Below are positions 28,504 through 38,356 of a stretch of DNA of 64,000 bases, one piece after another. The position numbers and the translations under genes are program-made. Position 1 is the first letter of the stretch, and each line of letters starts with the position of its first letter. The stretch comes from Saprospiraceae bacterium (GTDB lineage: Bacteria > Bacteroidota > Bacteroidia > Chitinophagales > Saprospiraceae), in contig JADKGI010000001.1 in NCBI GenBank assembly GCA_016722285.1, forward strand, positions 248,001 through 312,000. Reading direction: 5' to 3'. The notes under the pieces were generated by a model. It made no database searches, was not told the DNA's origin, and saw nothing but the letters and a program-made list of their open reading frames with translations.

Positions 28504-30582
28504 TTAATCTATGGTCAGAAGTCCGGACCTTTTTAACATGGCCGCTGTTTTTGGCTCCCGGCCCCTGAACTTTTTATACAATTCCATTGGCTTCTGGCTT
28601 CCCCCTTTTGAGAGGATATTCTCCCTGAATGACTCTGCTACTTCCCTATTGAATATTCCTTTTTCTCTAAACATGTCAAAAGCATCAGCATCGAGCACTT
28701 CTGACCATTTGTAACTATAATATCCTGCTGAATATCCTCCGGAAAAAATATGCGAAAATGCAGGGCTGACAGTGTATGCTTCCGTTTCAGGATATAAATG
28801 ATGGGTTAAATCCGCTTCTCTTTCTACCTCAGATATTGCTTTCCCATTAGGTTTTGTAGCGTGCCAGGACATATCAATAAGGCCTAATGCAAGTTGTCTC
28901 AAAGTACCATAACCGGCCATAAAATTAGCACTTTCCCGGATTTTAGTTATCAATTCATCCGGTATTATCTCACCTGAATCAAAGTGTTTTGCAAAGAGCT
29001 TTAATGCCTCTTTTTCATATACAAAGTTTTCCATTAGCTGGCTTGGTAATTCCACAAAATCCCAGGCAACTCCGGTACCTGATAAGCTGGCGTATTTACC
29101 TTTGGCGAGCATATCATGCAGGGCATGGCCGAACTCGTGAAACAGGGTCTGTACCTCATAAAAAGTAAGAAGAGATGGTTTATTATTAGTCGGTTTCGAA
29201 AAATTACCAACATTGACTACATGAGGCCTGAATTCCTTACCCTTTTCTACCCATTGAGATTGCAGGGTATTATTCCATGCGCCAGCCCTTTTGCCCGGCC
29301 TCGGAAAGAAATCCCCATACCATATCGCCACAAAATTGCCTGTTTCATTGTAAACCTCATATGTAACCACATCGTCGTGCCAGGTTTTGATTTCTGAATT
29401 TTTATTAAAAGAAAGGCCATACAATAGATTTGCCACTTCAAAAATACCATTCAGCACATTCTCCAGTTTGAAATATGGCTTCAGGATCTCATCATTGACG
29501 GAATATTTTTCCTTTTTAAGTTTTTCTGAATAATATGAAAAATCCCATCTTTGTAATCTCTCATCCTCAAACCCTAAGGTTTTGGCATAGGCAGTAAGCT
29601 CCTCCATCTCCTTTGTTGCTACCGGCTGTGCGTACTTTTTAATATCATATATGAAGTCATAAACAATCTCTTTGGAATTGGCCATTCTCTCCTCCAGAAT
29701 GTAGTCAGCCCATGTGTCGTATCCCAGAAGTTGGGCTCTGTCATACCTTAGCTTCACTATTTTGTTTATAATGGCCTGGTTATCATTTTTATCTCCTTTT
29801 GAACTCCTGCTGTTAAAGGCCATAAAAAGTTCTTTTCTCAAGGCTCTGTTATCAACATATTGCATGAATGGGCTATAACTTGGTGCCTGTAAAGAAAATA
29901 TCCATCCATCTTTTCCCTCATTTTTAGCGACATTAGTGGCGACTTCCTTTGCAAATTCCGGAAGGCCCATTAGATCATTTTCATCCGTGATATGCAGGGA
30001 ATACTCATTTGTTTCATTCAGCACATTTTCAGAAAATCTGATGGACAGGTCTGATAATTCCTTATTTATCCCCCTGATAAGCTCCTTTTTATCCGGGGTC
30101 AGATTAGCACCGTTTCTGGTAAATCGCTTGAACGTTTTTTCAAGCAGCATCTCGCTTTCCTTGTCCAATCTGAGTTTACTTCTGTTGTCCCAAACTGATT
30201 TTATTCGAAAGAAGAGCCCTTCATTCAATGCAATATCATTGCTGTATTCTGTCAGCAGGGGAGAAATATCTCTCACAATTTGCTGAATGACCGCATTTGT
30301 TTCCACTGAATTGAGGTTAAACAGTATTTTTGATATCCGAATAATATCTTTACCCGACTGCTCAAGCGCAACGATCGTATTTGCAAAACCGGGTTTAGAC
30401 GGATTGTTACAAATTTTTTCTATTTCATTCCTCCCATTTGTTAGTGCCAGGTGAATAGCAGGTATAAAATCCTCTGTGGAAATTTGATCAAAGGGTACGG
30501 TATCAAAAGGAGTAGAAAAATTTTTACTTAAAACGTTTTCTCTTTCAATGGTTTGTCCGGACATAGTAAGATTTGAAGACAA
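28504..30582 (-). CDS. M3 family oligopeptidase / peptidyl-dipeptidase
   Basis: 692 residues, the size of Dcp and oligopeptidase A. The zinc site FHEFGHALHDML (around residue 480) and the downstream glutamate region SQLMENFVYE are complete, as are SGGYSAGYYSYKWSEVLDADAF and the C-terminal GG motif. No signal peptide, so it likely finishes peptide breakdown in the cytosol. Which of the two subfamilies it belongs to is open. Confidence 0.9.
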   Translation of the reverse strand: MSSNLTMSGQTIERENVLSKNFSTPFDTVPFDQISTEDFIPAIHLALTNGRNEIEKICNNPSKPGFANTIVALEQSGKDIIRISKILFNLNSVETNAVIQQIVRDISPLLTEYSNDIALNEGLFFRIKSVWDNRSKLRLDKESEMLLEKTFKRFTRNGANLTPDKKELIRGINKELSDLSIRFSENVLNETNEYSLHITDENDLMGLPEFAKEVATNVAKNEGKDGWIFSLQAPSYSPFMQYVDNRALRKELFMAFNSRSSKGDKNDNQAIINKIVKLRYDRAQLLGYDTWADYILEERMANSKEIVYDFIYDIKKYAQPVATKEMEELTAYAKTLGFEDERLQRWDFSYYSEKLKKEKYSVNDEILKPYFKLENVLNGIFEVANLLYGLSFNKNSEIKTWHDDVVTYEVYNETGNFVAIWYGDFFPRPGKRAGAWNNTLQSQWVEKGKEFRPHVVNVGNFSKPTNNKPSLLTFYEVQTLFHEFGHALHDMLAKGKYASLSGTGVAWDFVELPSQLMENFVYEKEALKLFAKHFDSGEIIPDELITKIRESANFMAGYGTLRQLALGLIDMSWHATKPNGKAISEVEREADLTHHLYPETEAYTVSPAFSHIFSGGYSAGYYSYKWSEVLDADAFDMFREKGIFNREVAESFRENILSKGGSQKPMELYKKFRGREPKTAAMLKRSGLLTID

Positions 30583-31066
30583 GGTTTATTTTTTTATAGG
30601 AAATTTCCATATTTAAACAAAGATAGTATCAACAGGAGATAGTTATAAAAATAAACTACTTTATTAAATAATTATTTTGATTTAACGTAAATTTTTTTTC
30701 CAATAAAAACAAATTTGACCACATAATTAAGCTGTAATATTATTCATAAGGATTATTAATGAATTAGCATTTCATTGATTTTTCTGTTTAACAACCATGT
30801 AGCAGAGGATATCGTTAAAAATATTTGTGCTCTCTAACAATAAATTTTGGATATTTGCACCCGATTTGTTTAACCGAAGCTGCATTCATGATATTATTTA
30901 ATGGAAATGTTAATCATGAAGGGTCATACTTGGTCGGGGTTACCGGTACTAAATGGGTCAACTATTTTTAAGCTTGAAAAAGAACTCAAATATCTGACAT
31001 TTCATATTAATCCGGATAAAACAAAAAATTCGCCCGGTTTACACATATTAATAAAAATAATTTGTT
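30583..31066. other. 484-base gap with no supported gene
   Basis: Strongly AT-rich. On the minus strand TATCTTTG (30618-30625) may be the -7 box of the M3 peptidase. On the plus strand an ATG at 30916 opens 52 codons that overlap the next gene's start; it has no recognisable feature. I see no stable RNA. Confidence 0.4.
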
Positions 31067-32116
31067 TTGAATAAGCATCTTTCCAAAGGATTAAAAATTT
31101 CGCTCTTTTTTGCCGTAGGCGGAATTATCTTATTTATTGTATTTAAAAAACAGGATGCTGCTTTTCAGGCTGATTGTGCATTGAAAGGTATTGCTGCTTC
31201 TGATTGTAGCCTTTTGTCAAAAATAGGAAATGACATCAGCAACGCCAATTACTATTGGATATTAGTAACTCTGGTGTGTTTTATGATAACAAATTTAATG
31301 AGGGCACTCAGATGGCAAATGATGCTTAATGCTATTGGTTATAAACCCAGATTGATCAATCTATTTGGCACTGTTATGATAAATTATCTGGCTAATTTAG
31401 GAATTCCCCGCTCAGGAGAATTGATCAGAGCCGGCTTATTATCTGGTTATGAAGACATACCTGTAGAAAAAGTGCTCGGAACCATTGTAACAGACAGAAT
31501 ATTTGATGTGATCATGCTATTGATCTTTATAGCCCTGGCTATTCTTTTTGGTGGAAATGACTTTATCCAATATCTGAATGAAAACGTCAATATCAGCCAA
31601 CGACTTAGCGGATTATTTGATAATGATTCATTAATGATTGGCCTGTTTATCACCGGCATTTCAACCATATTTATCATCTGGAAATACAGATTAAAACTAT
31701 ATCATTCGACAGTTGGGCGCAAGTTGGTTTCATTGTTTACCGGGTTTTCTGATGGCGTACAAAGCGTGAGAAATGTATCAAGTATTCCTCTTTTTATATT
31801 TTATACTATCATGATTTGGGTCTTATATTATTTAATGACCTTTCTGGCATTTTACTCATTTGCTCCTACAGCAGGGCTTGGGCCACTGGAAGGACTGGTA
31901 GTGTTTGCCTTCGGAAGTCTCGGTATTGTGATACCCACTCCTGGGGGAATGGGCAGTTATCATTATCTGATAGGCGAGGCTTTGTCGATGTATGGTATAA
32001 GTGGCGCCGATGCATTTTCCTTTGCCAATATTCTTTTCTTTTCTATACAGATCTTTGTTAATGTAATTTTTGGAGCACTGGCTCTCATTATCTTACCTGT
32101 CATAAACAAAGATTAA
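31067..32116 (+). CDS. UPF0104 / lysylphosphatidylglycerol synthase-like membrane protein
   Basis: 349 residues with eight or so membrane helices, starting at a TTG (31067). Recognisable are TNLMRALRWQMMLNAIG, MINYLANLGIPRSGELIRAG and IPTPGGMGSYHYLIGEAL, all typical of the flippase-like half of MprF/AglD relatives. It is likely to move or modify a lipid-linked molecule. Its stop overlaps the ATG of hldE-C by one base, so a link to heptose or lipid metabolism is plausible. Confidence 0.85.
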   Translation: MNKHLSKGLKISLFFAVGGIILFIVFKKQDAAFQADCALKGIAASDCSLLSKIGNDISNANYYWILVTLVCFMITNLMRALRWQMMLNAIGYKPRLINLFGTVMINYLANLGIPRSGELIRAGLLSGYEDIPVEKVLGTIVTDRIFDVIMLLIFIALAILFGGNDFIQYLNENVNISQRLSGLFDNDSLMIGLFITGISTIFIIWKYRLKLYHSTVGRKLVSLFTGFSDGVQSVRNVSSIPLFIFYTIMIWVLYYLMTFLAFYSFAPTAGLGPLEGLVVFAFGSLGIVIPTPGGMGSYHYLIGEALSMYGISGADAFSFANILFFSIQIFVNVIFGALALIILPVINKD

Positions 32117-32601
32117 TGAAATCACTAAAGCAAAAAGTGTATTCGCATCATACAAAAGCCCTGGATATGATACAGCAGTGGAAAAAGGAAGGCAAAAAAA
32201 TTGTTTTTACTAATGGATGTTTTGACATCATTCATGTAGGTCATGTCTTATATCTTGAGAGTGCCCGATCTCTGGGAGATATTCTTATTGTCGGTATAAA
32301 CAGCGATATATCGGTAAGAAAACTGAAGGGACTATCGCGTCCTATCAATGATGAATTAAGCAGATCTTATGTTTTAGCATCCCTTGCCAGTGTAGATGCG
32401 GCCATTATTTTTGAAGAAGACGACCCCTTAAATGTTATAAAATCAATTTGCCCGGATGTGCTGGTAAAAGGAGGTGATTGGAAACCTGACCAGATCATAG
32501 GTGGCGATTTTGTCACTAGTCAGGGAGGCGAAGTACATTCCCTGCCATTTGTGGATGGGTATTCTACCACATCTATTGAAAACAAAATCAAAAATTCTTA
32601 A
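32116..32601 (+). CDS. rfaE2: Heptose-1-phosphate adenylyltransferase (HldE C-terminal domain type)
   Basis: 161 residues, a free-standing nucleotidyltransferase domain. The signature GCFDIIHVGHVLYL (HxGH-like site), VGINSDISVRKLKG and the C-terminal DGYSTTSI are complete. It makes ADP-heptose for lipopolysaccharide core. Translationally coupled to the upstream membrane protein. Confidence 0.9.
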   Translation: MKSLKQKVYSHHTKALDMIQQWKKEGKKIVFTNGCFDIIHVGHVLYLESARSLGDILIVGINSDISVRKLKGLSRPINDELSRSYVLASLASVDAAIIFEEDDPLNVIKSICPDVLVKGGDWKPDQIIGGDFVTSQGGEVHSLPFVDGYSTTSIENKIKNS

Positions 32602-32618
32602 AGCATTTCATAATAAAA

Positions 32619-32654
32619 AAGGCAGGCCTATACCCATAAGATAAAGCCTGCCTT
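32619..32654. terminator. Two-way terminator between rfaE2 and ppdK
   Basis: AAGGCAGGC (32619-32627) pairs with GCCTGCCTT (32646-32654) between convergent genes, with an A-run on its left flank. Confidence 0.75.
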
Positions 32655-32674
32655 ATCACCCATGTCTTAAAATA

Positions 32675-35432
32675 TTAAGTATATTGAACCTCGTGTCTTG
32701 GCATTTCTACCGATGCCTGTGCTGCTGCCAGTCTGGCTATCGGCACCCTGAACGGTGAACAACTTACGTAGTTCATCCCTAATTTATGGCAAAATTTAAC
32801 ACTTTCAGGGTCTCCGCCGTGTTCACCGCAAATACCCACTTCAAGGTCTTTCCGTACACTTCGTCCACGCTCTATACCTATTCTGATCAGCTCACCTACC
32901 CCTTGCTGGTCAATTGTCTGGAATGGGTCGTCCTTGAGTATCTTTTTATCCAGATATGTAGGAAGAAAACCGCCTATATCATCTCTGCTGAATCCGAAAC
33001 TCATTTGTGTAAGGTCATTGGTTCCAAAACTGAAAAACTCCGCCTCGGTGGCCATGTGATCAGCTTTTAATGCTGCTCTCGGTATTTCAATCATTGTTCC
33101 AAATGCATAATCGATCTTCTGAACTCCTTTTTGCAAACATACTTCTGAATACACTCTGTTTACTATTTCCTTCTGATCTTTGAGCTCATTGACAGTACAT
33201 GTGACCGGAATCATGATTTCCGGAAATACTTTTTTACCCTTTTCAGTCAGCTCAACAGCTGCTTCAAATATGGCGCGTATCTGCATTTCAGTGATCTCAG
33301 GATAACTTACTCCCAGTCTGACTCCTCTGTGTCCAAGCATCGGATTGTTTTCATGCAACGCCAGTACTCTTTTTCTGAGGGTGCTTACCTTGATGCCTAG
33401 TTCATGGCTCAATTCTGCTATTTTGTTTTTATCATGAGGAACAAATTCGTGAAGCGGAGGGTCCAACAATCTTATTGTAACCGGATACCCATCCATCACA
33501 TCCATCGTCTCTTTGATATCTTTTTTGACATAAACTGACAATTCATTCAGTGCTTTCCTTCTTTCTTCTACTGTATCGCTGATGATCATTTTACGCAAAA
33601 GAAATAACGGTTCCTCGCTGTTTTCACCATAAAACATATGCTCTGTCCGGAAGAGTCCGATTCCAGTAGCTCCAAATTGAATGGCGTGCAAGGCATCTTC
33701 AGGTGTTTCTACATTGGCCCTTACTTCCAGTACTTTAACCTCATCTACCAGTTTCATCAGAGAATTGTAAGATTGATTCTCTTCGACATTTACTGATACA
33801 AGTGGTAATGAACCTTCATAAACCAAACCTGTGGTACCATTCAGGCTGATCCAATCGCCCTCATGGAGTGTCTTGCCGCTTTTTGATCTTAAGATGCCTT
33901 GTTCTGAATTGATTTCGATATCATTGCAGCCCACGATGCAGCATTTACCCCAGCCTCTGGCGACTAAAGCAGCATGTGATGTCATGCCTCCCTTGCTGGT
34001 CAGAATGGCTTTTGATGCATGCATACCTTCTACATCCTCTGGTGATGTTTCGTCCCTTACCAGGATGACAGGTTCATTTTTTTCAGCCCAGCTTACTGCC
34101 TTTTCAGAATCAAACACGATCCTGCCTTTTGCTCCGCCCGGACCAGCCGGTAGTCCTTTTGCTATGGGTTGAGATTTGGCTTCTGCTTTCGGATCCAGTC
34201 TTGGCAACAACAACTCTACCAGCTGATTGGGACCTACTCTCATGATAGCTGTTTCTTTGGATATAAGTCCTTCTTCATACATATCCATGGCCATCTTTAC
34301 AGCTGCAATTCCGTTTCTTTTACCTACACGGCACTGCAACATATACAAAGTACCTTTCTCAATAGTGAACTCAATGTCCTGCATATCTTTATAATGGATT
34401 TCCAGTTTTTTCTGATAATGATCCAGCTCTTCGTAAAGATGAGGCATGATAAGTTGCAGCGTCTTAAGGTGTTTGCTTTGAGAGTTTTTTGAAAAATCAT
34501 TGATTGGGGCAGGTGTTCTGATACCAGCCACCACATCTTCCCCCTGAGCATTTACCAGATACTCTCCATAAAAATGGTTATCTCCGTTTCCCGGATTTCT
34601 GGTAAAAGCCACCCCGGTAGCACAATCGTCGCCCAAATTGCCGAAAACCATGGCCTGCACATTTACTGCTGTTCCCCACTCATCGGGTATTTTTTCTATA
34701 CGTCTGTATTCAAATGCTCTTTTTCCATTCCAACTTCCGAATACTGCTCCAATACCTCCCCATAGCTGGTCCTCAGGTTTTTCCGGAAAAGGCTTGCCAA
34801 GCGTTTTTTCTACCAGTCTTTTTGAACACTCTCACAAGTTGCTTAAGGTCTTCTGCTGTCAGGTCAGTGTCATTTTCATAACCATTCTTCGTCTTTACTT
34901 CTTCCATCTTTTCTTCCAGTATTCTTCGGATGCTTTTGCCGTTTTTGGGTTCTATTCCTGCTGCTTTTTCCATAACTACATCAGCATACATCATCACTAG
35001 TCTCCTGTATGCATCATAGGCAAATCTTTCATTTCCAGTATTTTCGATTAATCCCAAAATGGTTTCATCATTCAGTCCCAAATTCAATACCGTGTCCATC
35101 ATCCCCGGCATAGACCTCCTGGCCCCTGACCTCACTGATAGTAAGAGCGGATTTTTCTTATCGCCGAACTTCCTGCCCATGATATTCTCTATCTTCTGCA
35201 TGGCTTGTCCGACTTCGTACTCGAGAATACCAGGATATGTCTTATCGTGCTTGTAATAATACGTACATACCTCTGTTGTGATCGTAAATCCGGCAGGAAC
35301 AGGAAGGAGCAAAGATGGATGACCGGCCATTTCGGCGAGGTTTGCCCCTTTACCACCCAGAAGATTTTTCATTGATTCATTACCGTCAGCCTGGCCTCCG
35401 CCAAAACTATAGACATATTTTTCTGAAGACAT
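32675..35432 (-). CDS. ppdK: Pyruvate phosphate dikinase (single-base frameshift)
   Basis: About 918 residues when repaired, normal for PPDK. It interconverts pyruvate, ATP and Pi with PEP, AMP and PPi. The N-terminal ATP-grasp part starts at 35432 (YSFGGGQADGNESMKNLLGGKGANLAEM). The swivelling His domain has GGMTSHAALVARGWGKCC, and the C-terminal barrel ends with GICGEHGGDP. The frame breaks near 34816-34823. Dropping one T there (coding A) gives VFKKLVEKTLGKPFPEKPED, which leads into the next frame without a stop. All motifs on both sides are intact. Confidence 0.92.
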
Positions 35433-35541
35433 GTTAATATATTTTAAAATGATAAATCATAAAACAAAGCAAAGTAACACCAATTGTTACTTATGAATTC
35501 TGATTTTAATCATCTTGAAATATGATCTTCATTTTAATAAA

Positions 35542-35576
35542 AAAGCCTTCCTAAAAAAAATTTAAAGGAAGGCTTT
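35542..35576. terminator. Terminator after the unknown lipoprotein gene
   Basis: AAAGCCTTCCT (35542-35552) and AGGAAGGCTTT (35566-35576) form an 11-bp stem just after the stop of the minus-strand gene at 35597, with flanking A/T runs. Confidence 0.75.
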
Positions 35577-35596
35577 ATAAAAGATTTTACCCGGCA

Positions 35597-36760
35597 TTAC
35601 TGATAAGTTATTTTTCCGATTTCATCCAGCAAAACTTTTCTGAAGGCAACCGCAAGTTCATCTGCCATATCAAAATCAGAAGGAAATGATTCACAATATC
35701 CATCCAATTTTTTCTTGCTTTCAGCTGTTAGAGCTCTTTCGTCGCCTATAAATTTACATCCATAGCCTTTAAAATTATTGAACACATTAACAGGAATCGT
35801 TTTGATATTTTCTTTTGTTCTTGCATTGACAACGGAAATCTTTCCATGTAATTCAGATTCCTTTTCTCTGAAAATTTCTGATATATCCGCCTTTACTTTT
35901 TCATATACTTCTTTTTCCACCCACACTTCGCCACTATCCCTCTTTTCTTTGACCTTGTCTTTTTTGACCAGAATCTCCTTAGACTCTATATAATTATTTT
36001 GTCTTTCTCTCTCTGGTGTAAAATAAATATCATTCAACTCCATGACAATGAAATAATCGATATTTCCTCTGGTTTCAGATTTTAAGTAATAATAATGCCA
36101 TCTGTCATTAAGTCTCGATACCGGAATTGAAAGTAGCAGTTGTTCTATGGTACTACTATGAAAATCACTCAGATTATTGAATATATCTATCTGAATATGA
36201 TTGGCTCCCATTACTAATGCATTTTCTTTTAGATTTTCAGCATCTTTGTAGTTAATTCTGAACGGTTCTATTTTTAGAAACTCATCATATGCATCACGTG
36301 CAAAAGCTTTATTACCTGTTCTTTCTGATTTGCTGAGAAGTGATTTAGCATTATTATAGTAATACAAACAGGTATTTTCTTCAGCATTTTTGATTTCTTC
36401 ACTGTAATTTCTCAAATCAAAGGTCGCCTTATATTTGTCTTCGCTTACCAGAGGTAATAATGGCTCGAGTCTCTCCTGTCTGGCTTCGAGAGATTTATAA
36501 ATATTTAAAGCCTTATGCCAGTTCTCCGGTTTTAATAACGGATTTAACTTGTCAATCTCATGGAGAGATGCGCCATTCAGTTTAAAATACGCTTTTTCGA
36601 TCGCTTTAACATATTCAGTCTTTTTGTTTTTTTCACCCTGAAGTTTTGAAAGAGCATAATCAAAAGCTTTGTCATATTCGCCTTTTTCAACCATCTTATC
36701 AACAGATCGGCACGATAGAATCCCGACCATCAAAATAAATGTGTAAAATACTGTTTTCAT
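35597..36760 (-). CDS. Unknown lipoprotein
   Basis: 387 residues. The start TVFYTFILMVGILSCRS is a lipoprotein signal with the lipobox cysteine at about residue 17. The following region (DKMVEKGEYDKAFDYALSKL) reads like helical TPR-type repeats, and a charged stretch rich in Lys/Glu lies near residue 265. No family recognised. It has its own terminator. Confidence 0.6.
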   Translation of the reverse strand: MKTVFYTFILMVGILSCRSVDKMVEKGEYDKAFDYALSKLQGEKNKKTEYVKAIEKAYFKLNGASLHEIDKLNPLLKPENWHKALNIYKSLEARQERLEPLLPLVSEDKYKATFDLRNYSEEIKNAEENTCLYYYNNAKSLLSKSERTGNKAFARDAYDEFLKIEPFRINYKDAENLKENALVMGANHIQIDIFNNLSDFHSSTIEQLLLSIPVSRLNDRWHYYYLKSETRGNIDYFIVMELNDIYFTPERERQNNYIESKEILVKKDKVKEKRDSGEVWVEKEVYEKVKADISEIFREKESELHGKISVVNARTKENIKTIPVNVFNNFKGYGCKFIGDERALTAESKKKLDGYCESFPSDFDMADELAVAFRKVLLDEIGKITYQ

Positions 36761-36953
36761 AATACTGGTTTTTTAATGTTTTGAAATATTGGTCAAAATC
36801 AAAACTATCTCTCAAAAACAAAAGTAACAAAATCAAGGGTGATTTATATAATATTTAACGTATTTCATTGCCGGAGACCAAGTATTTATACTTCATATTT
36901 CTAATATATTTCTCAAAATAATTATCAAGAACAATAAATAAATAAAATATTAT

Positions 36954-36969
36954 CGGATATGTTTGTCCG
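36954..36969 (+). promoter_or_regulatory. Operator-like palindrome CGGATATGTTTGTCCG
   Basis: CGGA-N8-TCCG with AT-rich flanks (ATTAT before, AATAT after). It overlaps the -33 TTTG of the promoter before 37034. The same 16 bases, with one change, occur at 50365-50380 on the opposite strand, in the same orientation to the gene there. It most likely binds a dimeric regulator, identity unknown. Confidence 0.6.
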
Positions 36970-36992
36970 AATATAATAATTTTATACTTTTG
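36962..36992 (+). promoter_or_regulatory. Bacteroidota-type promoter of the 37034-ric-nrdDG unit
   Basis: TTTG (36962-36965), 19 bases, then TACTTTTG (36985-36992) match the -33 and -7 boxes well. The -33 box lies inside the palindrome at 36954-36969, so a bound protein would compete with or touch the polymerase. Confidence 0.65.
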
Positions 36993-37033
36993 TGCTGATA
37001 ATCATTTGTAAAAACAATAAATATAGTTGACAT

Positions 37034-37573
37034 ATGTACCGTTTATATTTGGCTTTGCTGACCCATTTAGCATGTTTTGCCATTTCAACCGCACAAGATA
37101 CTATCATGGTTGCTTCGCCTGTCTTGCCTAAGGTGAGCGGATATCATGCAGGTGTTGTGCAAATTATCTTTTCATATAACAATGGAGAAACTGTATATTT
37201 TGACAGAACCAGTGTTTATTCTTTAGGTTTCCCATTTGGTATTACTTTTAATACTAAGGGAAAATCAAAAATAGATCTTGAACTTGTACCTTTTATAAAC
37301 CCATACATTTATTCTGACCGACCTTTCAAAATCCACCTGTTATATCATCCCGGTATTCTTTATCCTCTTAAATATGGCTGGACATTGGGCCTTCGGGCAG
37401 CATTTGAAATAGGTGAGGGCCAGTTTGGTTTTACACCATTGGTCAATAAAGCATTTAATTTTAAAAACGGTAATGTATTTTTTATCGAACTCGTCGCCCC
37501 GGGTCGGTTTGGTCCGAATAAGGACTCCGGATATACCCAATTAGGAGGCATCCACGTCGGAATAGGGTTTTAG
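37034..37573 (+). CDS. Unknown exported protein, possibly outer-membrane
   Basis: 179 residues with a signal peptide (YRLYLALLTHLACFAISTAQ, cleavage after AQ). The mature part has alternating beta-strand character and ends IHVGIGF with a terminal aromatic residue, as small outer-membrane barrels do. No family recognised. It is first behind the palindrome-bearing promoter and 41 bases before ric, so a role in anaerobic or nitrosative conditions is inferred. Confidence 0.6.
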   Translation: MYRLYLALLTHLACFAISTAQDTIMVASPVLPKVSGYHAGVVQIIFSYNNGETVYFDRTSVYSLGFPFGITFNTKGKSKIDLELVPFINPYIYSDRPFKIHLLYHPGILYPLKYGWTLGLRAAFEIGEGQFGFTPLVNKAFNFKNGNVFFIELVAPGRFGPNKDSGYTQLGGIHVGIGF

Positions 37574-37614
37574 GGTCATTTAACTTGTTTTTTAATTATA
37601 CAAAATAATATAAA

Positions 37615-38349
37615 ATGAATATTAACACACATTCTGTCATTGGAGACATTGTAGCTAATAATTACAAAACTGCTGAAGTATTCAGGTCTTATGGCATTGA
37701 CTTCTGCTGTAAAGGAAATCGCCGTCTAATGGATCTATCGGTATCCAGAAAAATAAATCTGGACAAACTCATTGAAGACCTGAATCAGAATATGGGTAAT
37801 TCCTCACCTTCAGCACCTGATTTTCAATCCTGGCCATTGGATCAGCTGGCAGATTATATTGAGTCGAAATATCACAGATATATTGAAGAAACAATACCCA
37901 TACTCGCTGAATATTTAACAAAAGTTTGTAAAGTTCATGGCCATGGTTACCCGGAGCTTCATAAAATTCAGGAAATATTTACTGAGTCTTCATCCGACTT
38001 ATTGTATCATATGTCCAAAGAAGAAAAAATTCTTTTTCCTGCAATCAGAAATATGATTTCGAATTTAAATCATGGGCTTCCATTCCGGCCACCCATGTTT
38101 GGAAGTGTCAGAAATCCGATTCATGTTATGATGGAAGAACATACCACCGAGGGTGGCAGATACAGTGAAATCGCTATGTTAACTAATGGCTTCAGTCCCC
38201 CGCCGAATGCGTGTAATACATTTATAGTCACTTATGCCATGTTAAAGGAATTTGAAGAAAAACTTCATGAGCACATTCATTTAGAAAACAATATATTATT
38301 TCCGGGTGCTATCAAGTATGAAGATAACATGACGAATCACCCAAATTAA
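37615..38349 (+). CDS. ric: Di-iron repair protein RIC (ScdA/YtfE family)
   Basis: 244 residues. The N-terminal ScdA_N domain carries the CysCys pair (Cys31, Cys32) in YGIDFCCKGNR. The C-terminal hemerythrin-like domain provides the di-iron site with HRYIEE, KVCKVHGHGYPE, MSKEEKILFP, HVMMEEHTTEGG and LHEHIHLENNILFP. RIC repairs Fe-S clusters damaged by NO or oxidants. It is 7 bases before nrdD, so it is probably co-expressed with the oxygen- and NO-sensitive ribonucleotide reductase. Confidence 0.92.
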   Translation: MNINTHSVIGDIVANNYKTAEVFRSYGIDFCCKGNRRLMDLSVSRKINLDKLIEDLNQNMGNSSPSAPDFQSWPLDQLADYIESKYHRYIEETIPILAEYLTKVCKVHGHGYPELHKIQEIFTESSSDLLYHMSKEEKILFPAIRNMISNLNHGLPFRPPMFGSVRNPIHVMMEEHTTEGGRYSEIAMLTNGFSPPPNACNTFIVTYAMLKEFEEKLHEHIHLENNILFPGAIKYEDNMTNHPN

Positions 38350-38356
38350 TCCGGGT

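Noticed and set aside
30916..31074. A 52-codon open frame before the UPF0104 gene
   Set aside because: It overlaps the next start codon, shows no recognisable motif or signal, and lies in very AT-rich DNA. I found nothing to support translation.
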